Shown here piece after piece: positions 8,106 through 16,462 of a DNA stretch of 64,000 nucleotides. Position 1 is the stretch's first letter. Each line of letters begins with the position of its first letter. The notes beneath the pieces are model-generated. The model was not told where the DNA came from, did no database searches, and saw nothing but the letters and a program-made list of their open reading frames with translations. A program made the translations under genes and the position numbers. Origin of the DNA: Saprospiraceae bacterium (GTDB lineage: Bacteria > Bacteroidota > Bacteroidia > Chitinophagales > Saprospiraceae); the NCBI GenBank assembly GCA_016711125.1, contig JADJTQ010000005.1, forward strand, positions 434,001-498,000, read 5' to 3'.

Positions 8106-10208
8106 ATGAGTAAGAAAAAGGAGTTGTTGCTTCGAGCTTATATCGTCCTGGCGATGTTGATCATCGTGGCTATAGTACTGATCGGTGCCACAATAAATGT
8201 TGGAGTAATTCAGGGGTCTGAATGGCGTGAAAAAGGAGATAGTACCAAATTAAAATATTTTGATATTGAACCCGACCGTGGAAATATCTATAGTGCAGAT
8301 GGTTATCCACTGGCTACTTCGGTGCCTTATTTTGATCTGCATATGGATCTAAATTCAGATGCGATGACCAAATCAATTTTTAATCAGCATGTTGATTCGC
8401 TGTCGATTTATCTGGCCCGGTATATTTTTCAGGATGAATCTCCCGCCTCGATTAAACGGAGGATAATCCGAAGGCGAAGTGCCGGTGACCGCTATTTTCT
8501 GATAAAGAATAATGTCACTTATGAGGAATTAAAAAAGATTAAGAATTTTCCACTTATCAGGTTGGGAAAATACAGAGGTGGCTTACTTATAGAACGAAAA
8601 TCGCGTCGCTTAAAGCCTTTCAGAAATTTAGCGGCAAGAACTATTGGTCTTGATCGAGACAATGCTCCATCAGTAGGCCTGGAAGCTAGTTTTGATGAGT
8701 ATTTAAGGGGAGATGCAGGAAAGAAACTGATGGAGCGAGTCGGAAATGTTTGGATACCCATACATGATCTTACTGAGATTGAACCGGAGCGGGGTCAGAA
8801 TGTCGTAACTACCCTTGATATGCGAATGCAGGATATTTGTCAAAAGGCCTTACTTGTAGCGCTCAATACCCATAATGCAGATTTTGGACTGGTGATTATG
8901 ATGGAGGCTAAATCCGGAGCGATCAAAGCCATTGTCAATCTCGATAAAAATGGTGAAAACTATTATGAGGCCTTTAATCATGCCATTGGTGACGCGACCG
9001 AACCTGGTTCTACTTTCAAATTGGCATCAGTCATGGCTCTTCTGGAGGATGGGATGATTAATTTGGATGATTCGGTATTTATAAATCACGGCAGAGCGGT
9101 TTTTGGAAGATTTCAGATGAAAGATTCGGAGTGGCAGGATGAAACCCATATGACGATTCGTAGGGCCTTTGAGCTTTCGTCGAATGTCGGTATGGCACGA
9201 ATTGTTGATAATGCATATGGGAATGGGAAGAAAAACGGTGATCAATTTATTAAGAGATTAAAGCAGTTTGGACTGAATCAAAAAACCGGTATCAGGCTCG
9301 AAGGTGAAGCGGAGCCTTTCATTAAAGAAGCAGATGCCAGCAGCTGGAATCAAGCGATGACTTTGGCCTGGATGGCACATGGGTATGAACTTCAGATTAC
9401 GCCATTGCAAACCTTGACTTTTTACAATGCAGTGGCTAATGGTGGAAAGAAAATGCGACCATATATTGTCTCAGAAATAAATGATGCTACCAGTGTGGTC
9501 AAGCGATTTAAACCTGAAGTTATTGATTCAAAAATTGCTTCTTCCAGTACAATAAGACAAGCGCAAGAGCTACTAACTGGTGTGGTCGTTAGCGGTACCG
9601 GTGCTGCTTTTAAATCAAGTCAATATACGTTTGCCGGCAAGACCGGAACGACGCGACTTGAATACTGGAAGGATGACGGCCGGAAATATCAGGCATCCTT
9701 TGTGGGATACTTTCCTGTCGAAAATCCCATGTATTCCTGTATTGTGTTGGTAAACAATCCTACTCAAAACGGATATTATGGTGCTACGGTCGCAGGTAAA
9801 GTATTTCGCGAAATTGCTGACAAGTGCATGGCGACTGATATTCAATTGATGGCAAAAGTAAGTCTACCTGAACGTAATGTCGCTAGCCCGTCCATGCCGG
9901 TCTTTCAAGCAGGGTATGCGGGAGACCTACAAAGGGTCATCAAGCAACTAGACCTGGATCATCAGGATCATTCCGAAGGAGAGTGGGCGATCATCATGCC
10001 GGGAGAAAATGAGATTTCGCTTGAAAACAGAATCCTTGATAAAGGTCTCGTTCCTAATGTAGTCGGAATGGGAGTCAGAGATGCCATTTTTATTCTCGAA
10101 AACCGCGGTATGGGAGTCAAAGTGAATGGCTTTGGACGAGTAAGAGAACAATCGGTGCCCGCCGGCACAAGACTGTCGGGTCAAAAGATATTGCTTTACC
10201 TGGGGTAA
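8106..10208 (+). CDS. ftsI: Peptidoglycan transpeptidase FtsI/PBP with PASTA domain (700 aa)
   Basis: This is a class B penicillin-binding protein that crosslinks septal peptidoglycan. One N-terminal membrane helix (about 10-32) precedes the pedestal domain (FDIEPDRGNIYSADG). The transpeptidase domain carries all three active-site motifs: SxxK as STFK (Ser302, Lys305), SxN as SSN (358-360) and KTG at 512-514. A single C-terminal PASTA-like domain (about 646-700, VPNVVGMGVRDAIFILENRG) is typical of Bacteroidota FtsI. It lies 22 bp behind ftsL and just ahead of murE, within one operon, and works with FtsW in the divisome. Confidence 0.95.
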   Translation: MSKKKELLLRAYIVLAMLIIVAIVLIGATINVGVIQGSEWREKGDSTKLKYFDIEPDRGNIYSADGYPLATSVPYFDLHMDLNSDAMTKSIFNQHVDSLSIYLARYIFQDESPASIKRRIIRRRSAGDRYFLIKNNVTYEELKKIKNFPLIRLGKYRGGLLIERKSRRLKPFRNLAARTIGLDRDNAPSVGLEASFDEYLRGDAGKKLMERVGNVWIPIHDLTEIEPERGQNVVTTLDMRMQDICQKALLVALNTHNADFGLVIMMEAKSGAIKAIVNLDKNGENYYEAFNHAIGDATEPGSTFKLASVMALLEDGMINLDDSVFINHGRAVFGRFQMKDSEWQDETHMTIRRAFELSSNVGMARIVDNAYGNGKKNGDQFIKRLKQFGLNQKTGIRLEGEAEPFIKEADASSWNQAMTLAWMAHGYELQITPLQTLTFYNAVANGGKKMRPYIVSEINDATSVVKRFKPEVIDSKIASSSTIRQAQELLTGVVVSGTGAAFKSSQYTFAGKTGTTRLEYWKDDGRKYQASFVGYFPVENPMYSCIVLVNNPTQNGYYGATVAGKVFREIADKCMATDIQLMAKVSLPERNVASPSMPVFQAGYAGDLQRVIKQLDLDHQDHSEGEWAIIMPGENEISLENRILDKGLVPNVVGMGVRDAIFILENRGMGVKVNGFGRVREQSVPAGTRLSGQKILLYLG

Positions 10209-10215
10209 ATAATAA

Positions 10216-11688
10216 TTGAATTTGAAAAACCTTTCGCAAATACTCGATCAAATTGATCACCAACTGGTGACGGGAGATTATCTGCGATTGATTTCGGGAG
10301 TAGAGATCGACAGCAGGCTTATCAAAGAACAAGGGTTATTTATTGCTATTGAAGGAACCGTCTCTGATGGGCATGAGTTCATCGGCAGCGCTCTTGCTAA
10401 CGGCGCTACGGCGATCATCTGTAATAGACTGCCTGGAGAACTTGTTGATGGTATCACTTATATCATGGTCGAAAATACCCGAATGGTGGTTGGGTTTCTC
10501 GCCGCTAATTTTTATGACCACCCGAGTAAAAAATTAAAATTAGTAGGAGTAACCGGGACTAATGGTAAAACGAGTTTTGTACAACTTGCTCAGCGATTAT
10601 TTTCCTTACTTGGGCATAAATCAGGCATGCTCTCGACTATTGAGAATAAAATAGATCGGCAGGTACTTTCGGCCTCGCTAACAACACCTGATGCCATAAG
10701 TCTACAAAAAATTCTGGCAGAGATGGTCAGGTCAGAATGTACCCATGTTTTTATGGAAGTGAGCAGCCATGCTCTGGATCAGGGACGAGTCAGCGGTTGT
10801 CATTTTCAGGCAGCTGTATTTACAAATCTTACTCATGATCACTTAGATTATCACGGTACCTTTGATCATTATATTAAAAGTAAAAAATTATTTTTTGATC
10901 GATTGGAAAATGATGCGCACGCATTAATTAATATCGATGATCGACATGGCCAGGTGATGGTGCAAAATACCCAGGCCAAAGTCCATACCTACGCATTAAG
11001 GAAGGCAGCAAGCTTCAAGGGAAAAATAATTGACAATTCTGCTCATGGTCTCCATCTTCAGATTGACGGTACCGAAATGCACAGTGCATTAGTCGGTGCA
11101 TTTAATGCGAGTAATTTGCTGGCAGTTTATGCAGTTGCACGGATATTAGGTCAGGATAAACTCGATGTGTTACAAAACTTAAGTGGATTGGCAGCACCGG
11201 CTGGCAGGATGGAAGTGGTTCGTGATCAGTCCAGGCAAGTTACGGCATTTGTTGATTATGCCCATACGCCGGATGCTCTAAAAAATGTACTTGAAACCAT
11301 AGTAGAAATCAAGCAGCGCGGGCAGCAAGTGGTCACTGTAGTAGGCTGTGGAGGTAACCGGGATGCCCTTAAGAGACCGGTGATGGCCAAGCTGGCAGTA
11401 CAATACAGTGACCGTGTGATATTGACTTCAGACAATCCACGTTTTGAAGATCCGGAACAGATCATTAAAGACATGGAGAATGGAATTCCTTCAGGCGAAA
11501 TGTATAAAGTTTTGTCAATCACCAATCGTCGTGAGGCCATTAAAGTTGCCATTGCAATTATCGATGAAGGTGGTATCATATTGGTGGCGGGCAAGGGTCA
11601 TGAAAACTACCAGGATATTCAAGGAATAAAAAAGCCTTTCGATGATCGGGAGGTTCTCAAAGAATGCTTTACAATACGAAAGTCATGA
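10216..11688 (+). CDS. murE: UDP-MurNAc-tripeptide (meso-DAP) ligase MurE (490 aa)
   Basis: MurE adds the third stem-peptide residue to UDP-MurNAc-L-Ala-D-Glu, using ATP in the cytoplasm. The Mur-ligase P-loop GVTGTNGKTS is at residues 111-120, and a central SSHALDQGRV motif is present. The DNPR motif (406-409) marks meso-diaminopimelate rather than lysine as the added residue. The C-terminal domain ends with VAGKGHENYQ. The only good start in frame is TTG at 10216, seven bases behind the ftsI stop. It is the only Mur ligase of the cluster in the window, since murD and murC are not in their usual places. Confidence 0.95.
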   Translation: MNLKNLSQILDQIDHQLVTGDYLRLISGVEIDSRLIKEQGLFIAIEGTVSDGHEFIGSALANGATAIICNRLPGELVDGITYIMVENTRMVVGFLAANFYDHPSKKLKLVGVTGTNGKTSFVQLAQRLFSLLGHKSGMLSTIENKIDRQVLSASLTTPDAISLQKILAEMVRSECTHVFMEVSSHALDQGRVSGCHFQAAVFTNLTHDHLDYHGTFDHYIKSKKLFFDRLENDAHALINIDDRHGQVMVQNTQAKVHTYALRKAASFKGKIIDNSAHGLHLQIDGTEMHSALVGAFNASNLLAVYAVARILGQDKLDVLQNLSGLAAPAGRMEVVRDQSRQVTAFVDYAHTPDALKNVLETIVEIKQRGQQVVTVVGCGGNRDALKRPVMAKLAVQYSDRVILTSDNPRFEDPEQIIKDMENGIPSGEMYKVLSITNRREAIKVAIAIIDEGGIILVAGKGHENYQDIQGIKKPFDDREVLKECFTIRKS

Positions 11689-11746
11689 ATATTTAAGTGA
11701 TGACTGAACTAATCAATAAAATATTTTATCATTCTCAGGCAGGTTT

Positions 11747-11783
11747 AAGAGTTTGCAGCCCAAACGGCTGCAACTCTTTTTTT
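11747..11783 (+). terminator. Intrinsic terminator/attenuator between murE and mraY
   Basis: A GC-rich stem pairs AAGAGTTTGCAGCC with GGCTGCAACTCTT around a CAAAC loop, with one unpaired T, and runs into a seven-T tract. The last T is only about 31 nt before the mraY ATG. With no room for a separate promoter, either read-through or conditional attenuation must supply mraY. Confidence 0.8.
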
Positions 11784-11814
11784 ATCGCTTGCCTTGGGAA
11801 ATCCCCTTGCTGAT

Positions 11815-13068
11815 ATGCTTTACTATTTATTTAAATTTTTAGAAGATCAGTATGACATACCAGGTGCCGGGTTGTTTCAGTATATTTCTTTCCGAGCAGG
11901 TTTGGCCATTATTCTTTCACTGATTATTAGTATTTTATTAGGTGGTAGGATTATTCGCTATCTGCAGAAGATGCAGATTGGTGAAACGGTTCGGGATTTG
12001 GGTTTAGAAGGCCAGGTCCAGAAGCAGGGCACACCAACCATGGGAGGTATTATCATCATACTCGCGACGCTGGTGCCTTGTTTATTACTGGCAAGATTAG
12101 ATAACATCTATGTAGTATTGATGATCGGTGTGACTATCTGGATGGCGATTATTGGTGGGGTAGATGACTACATCAAAGTATTTCTGAAAAATAAGCAAGG
12201 GCTAAAAGGCAGGTTCAAGATTATTGGACAAGTTATCCTTGGGTTAATTGTGGCCATCGTGATGCTTTATCACGATGGTGTGGTGGTACGAATGGACGTG
12301 GCACAAGCAACAGCAAAAAATTACAAAGTAATAGAGTCGGTGAAAACTATTGATGCCCGAGGAAGATCAAAAGAGATGGTCTATGTTAAAACCACGCTTA
12401 CAAACGTACCTTTTCTCAAGGGGAATAACCTTGACTATACATCAATACTCGCATTTTTAGGCCGTAATGCGGTCAAGTGGGTCTGGTTGCTCTTTATTCC
12501 TTTTGTCATTCTCGTCGTTACAGCGGTGTCGAATGCTGCGAACCTTACCGATGGTCTGGATGGACTGGCGACCGGGGTATCCGCCATCATTGGCGCTACT
12601 CTGGGCATTTTGGCTTACGTATCAGGGCATAATCTTTTTGCCGATTATCTGGGTATATTGTATTTGCCTTACTCCGAAGAACTTGTTGTTTTTTCTGCTT
12701 GTTTCATAGGAGGCTGCATTGGTTTTCTTTGGTACAATGCATATCCTGCACGGGTGTTTATGGGAGATACTGGTAGCCTTACTATCGGTGCTATTATAGC
12801 CACAATGGCAATTTTGCTACGTAAAGAGCTGCTTTTACCCATCTTATGTGGCATTTTTGTGGTCGAAAACCTGTCAGTCGTTTTGCAGGTATTTTATTTC
12901 AAATACACCCGAAAAAAGTACGGAGAAGGTATTCGTGTTTTTAAGATGGCACCTTTGCACCATCATTATCAAAAAGGGGGCATGCACGAGGCAAAAATCG
13001 TCACCAGATTTTGGATTGTGGGCGTACTTCTAGCCGTTTTTACCATTATCACCTTAAAAATAAGGTAG
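11815..13068 (+). CDS. mraY: Phospho-MurNAc-pentapeptide transferase MraY (417 aa)
   Basis: MraY transfers phospho-MurNAc-pentapeptide from UDP to undecaprenyl phosphate, making lipid I. It is a polytopic membrane enzyme with about ten helices. Motifs seen are GTPTMGG, the acidic GGVDDYIKV loop, the catalytic NLTDGLDGLA and the C-terminal MAPLHHHYQKGG histidines. I start at ATG 11815 (MLYYLFKFL), the usual start in this phylum. A TTG seven codons upstream would add an atypical tail close to the terminator. In relatives murD normally follows; here a 277-bp noncoding gap follows instead. Confidence 0.95.
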   Translation: MLYYLFKFLEDQYDIPGAGLFQYISFRAGLAIILSLIISILLGGRIIRYLQKMQIGETVRDLGLEGQVQKQGTPTMGGIIIILATLVPCLLLARLDNIYVVLMIGVTIWMAIIGGVDDYIKVFLKNKQGLKGRFKIIGQVILGLIVAIVMLYHDGVVVRMDVAQATAKNYKVIESVKTIDARGRSKEMVYVKTTLTNVPFLKGNNLDYTSILAFLGRNAVKWVWLLFIPFVILVVTAVSNAANLTDGLDGLATGVSAIIGATLGILAYVSGHNLFADYLGILYLPYSEELVVFSACFIGGCIGFLWYNAYPARVFMGDTGSLTIGAIIATMAILLRKELLLPILCGIFVVENLSVVLQVFYFKYTRKKYGEGIRVFKMAPLHHHYQKGGMHEAKIVTRFWIVGVLLAVFTIITLKIR

Positions 13069-13345
13069 TACACATGTAATAAATTTTATATTAGTTAAAA
13101 AAAATATCTGTAACATACTATCTTTGAATAAAATATATATATTTGTAGATAGTAATAGATAAGAGCTTGACATAAGAAGAAAACTACATTTTTTGTCCAT
13201 GAATTGGGCTATTCGACTAGGGGAGATGTGTGTGAAATAAGTGAACAGAAGAAAACGGAGGCGACGGATGAGGGGATACTCTCATCCGGCTCCCTGAATA
13301 AGAGAAGAAGATAACCAGAGAAACAAGAACCGACTCAACAGAAAG
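13069..13345 (+). promoter_or_regulatory. Leader region of ftsW at the usual site of murD, with strong hairpin
   Basis: No ORF is present where murD is expected. Two possible -7 boxes of the TAnnTTTG type occur at 13119-13126 and 13138-13145, without a well-placed -33 element. An 8-bp perfect stem CGGATGAG/CTCATCCG (13265-13288, 8-nt loop) is flanked by a further GGAG/CTCC pair. It has no T-run, so it is unlikely to be a terminator. The hairpin loosely resembles domain V of group II introns but lacks the two-base bulge. A structured leader is the alternative. Confidence 0.45.
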
Positions 13346-14524
13346 ATGAATCAATTGCTGTCCATAAAGGGAAGATTATACAATGAGTTAAAAGGCGATA
13401 TGCTGATTTGGCTCATTGTTGCTTTATTGGCGGCATTTTCCTTGGTGGCAATTTATAGTTCAACCGAATTGCTTGCATATAAAGAGCGAGGTGGCAACAC
13501 GGAATATTACCTGATCAAACATTTTATTATTCTGATGGGGGGCCTTGCGTTTACGTACATTTGTCACCTTTTATATTATATGCGATACTCATTGATCGCT
13601 CCTGTGTTATTAGTAATTGCAATTATTTTACTTATCTGTACTTTGCTTTTTGCACCGGAGGTCAATGAAGCTCGTCGCTGGTTGCGAATTCCCGGAATCG
13701 GGTTGACGATCCAGGCTTCAGATTTTGCAGAGATATCACTGATTATTTATTTGGCAAGATCTATAGCTTTCAAGCAGGATTTTATCAAGGATTTTAGTGG
13801 AGCTTTTGTGCCCATCATAGTGCCGGTATTAATTGTTTGCGGCCTGATTGCCCCGGCCAATTTATCCACCGCGGTCATTCTTTTCGCGACCTGTCTTATT
13901 ATGATGTTTATTGGCAGAGTTCACTTAAAGTATATCACCATATTGCTGGTGTTGGGCGTTTTCTTGCTGGCCGCCATTATTGCGATAGGGTATATTTTTC
14001 CGGATTTTGTCCGGGTGGAAACATGGATATCACGAGTGAATGAATTTTTTAATAATCCCGAAGGTGGTTATCAGATTCAACAGGCTAAAATTGCGATAGC
14101 AGAAGGCGGTTGGTTTGGGGTAGGCCCAGGTCAGAGCACACAAAACAACTATTTGCCCTACCCTTATGCTGATTTTATATATGCCATTATTTGCGAGGAA
14201 TATGGAGTGTTAGGTGGGGCGGTAATTATTTTACTCTACCTGCTTTTAGTACTCAGGTGCATGCGGTTGGCGACCAAGATGCCAAAGACCTTGGGTGACA
14301 TGTTGGCAATTGGTCTTTGTCTCTCACTTGTGATGCAAGCTTTTGCCAATATCGCGGTCTCAGTGCATTTAGTTCCGGTGACCGGCTTGACCCTACCCAT
14401 GGTAAGTATGGGAGGTACTTCGATTATTTTTACATGTATCTCATTTGGAATTATTCTGAGTGTGAGTAAATACATCGAGGCTATTAATGAAAAAACCCAG
14501 TTGGCTGTTGCCGGTGAATCATGA
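13346..14524 (+). CDS. ftsW: Septal peptidoglycan polymerase FtsW (392 aa)
   Basis: This SEDS-family glycosyltransferase polymerises lipid II at the division site together with FtsI. About ten membrane helices are visible. Landmarks are the RRWLRIPGIGLTIQASDFAE segment with the family's catalytic-loop surroundings, GGYQIQQAKIAIAEGGWFG, and the GQSTQNNYLPYPYADFIYAIICEEYG loop. The last landmark is the VTGLTLPMVSMGGTS motif near the C-terminus. The stop overlaps the murG start by four bases (ATGA), indicating coupling. The gene has its own upstream leader with candidate promoter boxes, so it may begin a second transcript of the cluster. Confidence 0.95.
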   Translation: MNQLLSIKGRLYNELKGDMLIWLIVALLAAFSLVAIYSSTELLAYKERGGNTEYYLIKHFIILMGGLAFTYICHLLYYMRYSLIAPVLLVIAIILLICTLLFAPEVNEARRWLRIPGIGLTIQASDFAEISLIIYLARSIAFKQDFIKDFSGAFVPIIVPVLIVCGLIAPANLSTAVILFATCLIMMFIGRVHLKYITILLVLGVFLLAAIIAIGYIFPDFVRVETWISRVNEFFNNPEGGYQIQQAKIAIAEGGWFGVGPGQSTQNNYLPYPYADFIYAIICEEYGVLGGAVIILLYLLLVLRCMRLATKMPKTLGDMLAIGLCLSLVMQAFANIAVSVHLVPVTGLTLPMVSMGGTSIIFTCISFGIILSVSKYIEAINEKTQLAVAGES

Positions 14525-15639
14525 TGCAAAAGCATCGGTTTATTGTAAGTGGTGGTGGTACTGGTGGGCATATTTTTCCTGCGATTGCGATTGCAGATGC
14601 TTTAAAGAATCGCAATCGCAGTACCGAAATATTGTTCGTCGGTGCAGAGGGAAAAATGGAAATGGAAAAAGTACCCCAAGCGGGTTATAAAATAAAAGGG
14701 CTGAAAATAAGTGGCCTAAAAAGATCTTTGACATGGAAAAATGTGCTGTTTCCTTTTAAGCTGCTGGTCAGTTTAAGGCAAGCTCAGCTAATTATTAAAG
14801 AATTTGCTCCCGATGTAGTGATCGGTGTGGGAGGATATGCAAGTGCTCCTACCGTTGCGATGGCCTCAATAATGGGGATTCCAACATTAATTCAGGAGCA
14901 AAATTCTCACGCAGGGCTGAGCAACCGATGGTTGGCAAAAAAGGTCAATACGATCTGTGTAGCTTATGAAGGTATGGACAAGTTTTTTAGAAGGGATAAA
15001 ATAGTGTATACTGGTAATCCCTTACGAGCTGATTTATTTGGATCGTCTTCCAAAAAAGATGCACTGAAGTACTTTGGCCTCGAAAGTGGCAAGCAAACCA
15101 TTTTAGTATTTGGAGGTAGTCTCGGTGCACGTAGTCTAAATGAAGCGATGCATCAGAATTTAATACGAATTAAAGATGACGACAAGGTTCAGTTTCTCTG
15201 GCAAATTGGCAGCTTCTATCAGGCTCAATATCTTCAATGTGAAACAGCACTTCTTACTAACGTGAAACCGGTGGTTTTTATAGACCGCATGGACCTTGCA
15301 TACCAGTGTGCGGATCTGGTGATTTGCCGGGCGGGAGCCTTGACTGTTTCAGAGATCTGTGGATTGGGTAAGGCATCCATCCTGGTACCATCACCGAATG
15401 TTACGGAAGATCATCAGACGGCCAATGCCAGAGCAATAGTGGATCAAGGTGCTGCAGAAATGATACTGGATGATCAGGCAGTCCAGGAATTGATCGAAAT
15501 TTCGTTAGAAGTGATCCATGATCAAAATAGATTAGATGAATTGGCTCGAAATAGTTTGAAGTTGGCCAAGCCGAACGCCACCGATGAAATAGTGAGGGAA
15601 ATATTAAAACTGATTAATAAGGAGAAGAGGAACGATTAA
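14521..15639 (+). CDS. murG: MurG GlcNAc transferase making lipid II (372 aa)
   Basis: MurG adds GlcNAc from UDP-GlcNAc to lipid I on the inner face of the cytoplasmic membrane. The N-terminal glycine loop SGGGTGGHIFPA and the second loop GVGGYASAPT bind the lipid carrier phosphate. FGGSLGARSLNE opens the nucleotide-sugar domain, and the donor-site segment CRAGALTVSEICGLGKASILVPSP follows. All motifs are intact and the length is usual. Translation is coupled to ftsW by overlap. The stop lies 3 bp before ftsQ, so the usual murC between them is absent without a scar. Confidence 0.95.
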   Translation: MMQKHRFIVSGGGTGGHIFPAIAIADALKNRNRSTEILFVGAEGKMEMEKVPQAGYKIKGLKISGLKRSLTWKNVLFPFKLLVSLRQAQLIIKEFAPDVVIGVGGYASAPTVAMASIMGIPTLIQEQNSHAGLSNRWLAKKVNTICVAYEGMDKFFRRDKIVYTGNPLRADLFGSSSKKDALKYFGLESGKQTILVFGGSLGARSLNEAMHQNLIRIKDDDKVQFLWQIGSFYQAQYLQCETALLTNVKPVVFIDRMDLAYQCADLVICRAGALTVSEICGLGKASILVPSPNVTEDHQTANARAIVDQGAAEMILDDQAVQELIEISLEVIHDQNRLDELARNSLKLAKPNATDEIVREILKLINKEKRND

Positions 15640-15642
15640 ACA

Positions 15643-16434
15643 ATGAAGTGGAATAAAGACCGGAGTTTACTTATGTTGTCCGCCATTGGCTGGTGCTCGG
15701 TTGCTTTTCTATTTTTCATGGGAGCTTCAGCTGCCATAGAGGATAAAGCACATAAAACAATTACCAAGGTTGATTATCATTTAATGCACTTGACCGATGG
15801 AAATGATTTAATCACGGTCGATGAAATAAAACGTAAGATACTTAAGGCATATGATCTGGATCTGGTAGGTGTTGAGGTAGATCATTTAGACCTTGAAGGC
15901 TTAGAGACCATTTTACTGGAGGAGGCATTTATTGTGAGTGTCGCTGCATATGTCGATTCAAGAGAGGTATTGCATGTTGATATATCACAACGTACTCCGG
16001 TTTTGAGAGTCATGGGTTTGGATGGGAGCAATTACTATTTAGATATTCGGGGAGTGAAGCTGCCACTTTCAAAACATTTTACGGCCAGGGTACCGATTAT
16101 CTCAGGAGCGGTAAGTGAATATCAACGTGATTTTTTGAAAAATGGGAATTCACTTCGCGCTGCCTTTCGGATAGTGCAAGCTGCCAGGGAAGATGAATTG
16201 TTGGACGCATGGTTGGAGGGGATTTATGTCCATAATAATGATGACCTGTGGTTGACAGGAAATGTTGGGGACTTTAAAGTAATTTTTGGCGATGACACGC
16301 AAGTTGATGAAAAGATTTTAAAGCTAAAGAGTTTCTTTAAAAATGGGCTGAAACTTACAGGCTGGAAAAATATTGAAAGTATAAATCTGAAGTACGATAA
16401 ACAGGTAATAACAAAATCACCCACGAAGGTATGA
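15643..16434 (+). CDS. ftsQ: Cell division protein FtsQ (263 aa)
   Basis: FtsQ is a bitopic divisome protein that bridges early and late division proteins. A short cytoplasmic lead is followed by one membrane helix (about 10-30), a POTRA-like start (LITVDEIKRKIL) and a beta domain with RTPVLRVMGLDGSNYYLDIRG. The last is the conserved 'own-language' segment of Bacteroidota FtsQ. The tail GLKLTGWKNIESINLKYDKQVI is also typical. It stands between murG and ftsA, three bases behind the murG stop. Confidence 0.92.
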   Translation: MKWNKDRSLLMLSAIGWCSVAFLFFMGASAAIEDKAHKTITKVDYHLMHLTDGNDLITVDEIKRKILKAYDLDLVGVEVDHLDLEGLETILLEEAFIVSVAAYVDSREVLHVDISQRTPVLRVMGLDGSNYYLDIRGVKLPLSKHFTARVPIISGAVSEYQRDFLKNGNSLRAAFRIVQAAREDELLDAWLEGIYVHNNDDLWLTGNVGDFKVIFGDDTQVDEKILKLKSFFKNGLKLTGWKNIESINLKYDKQVITKSPTKV

Positions 16435-16462
16435 TTTTCAAAAGAACAATAAACTGGTTAAA

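Noticed and set aside
11794..11814. TTG start for MraY at 11794
   Set aside because: It would add seven atypical residues close to the terminator. ATG 11815 gives the family's usual MLYYLF start.
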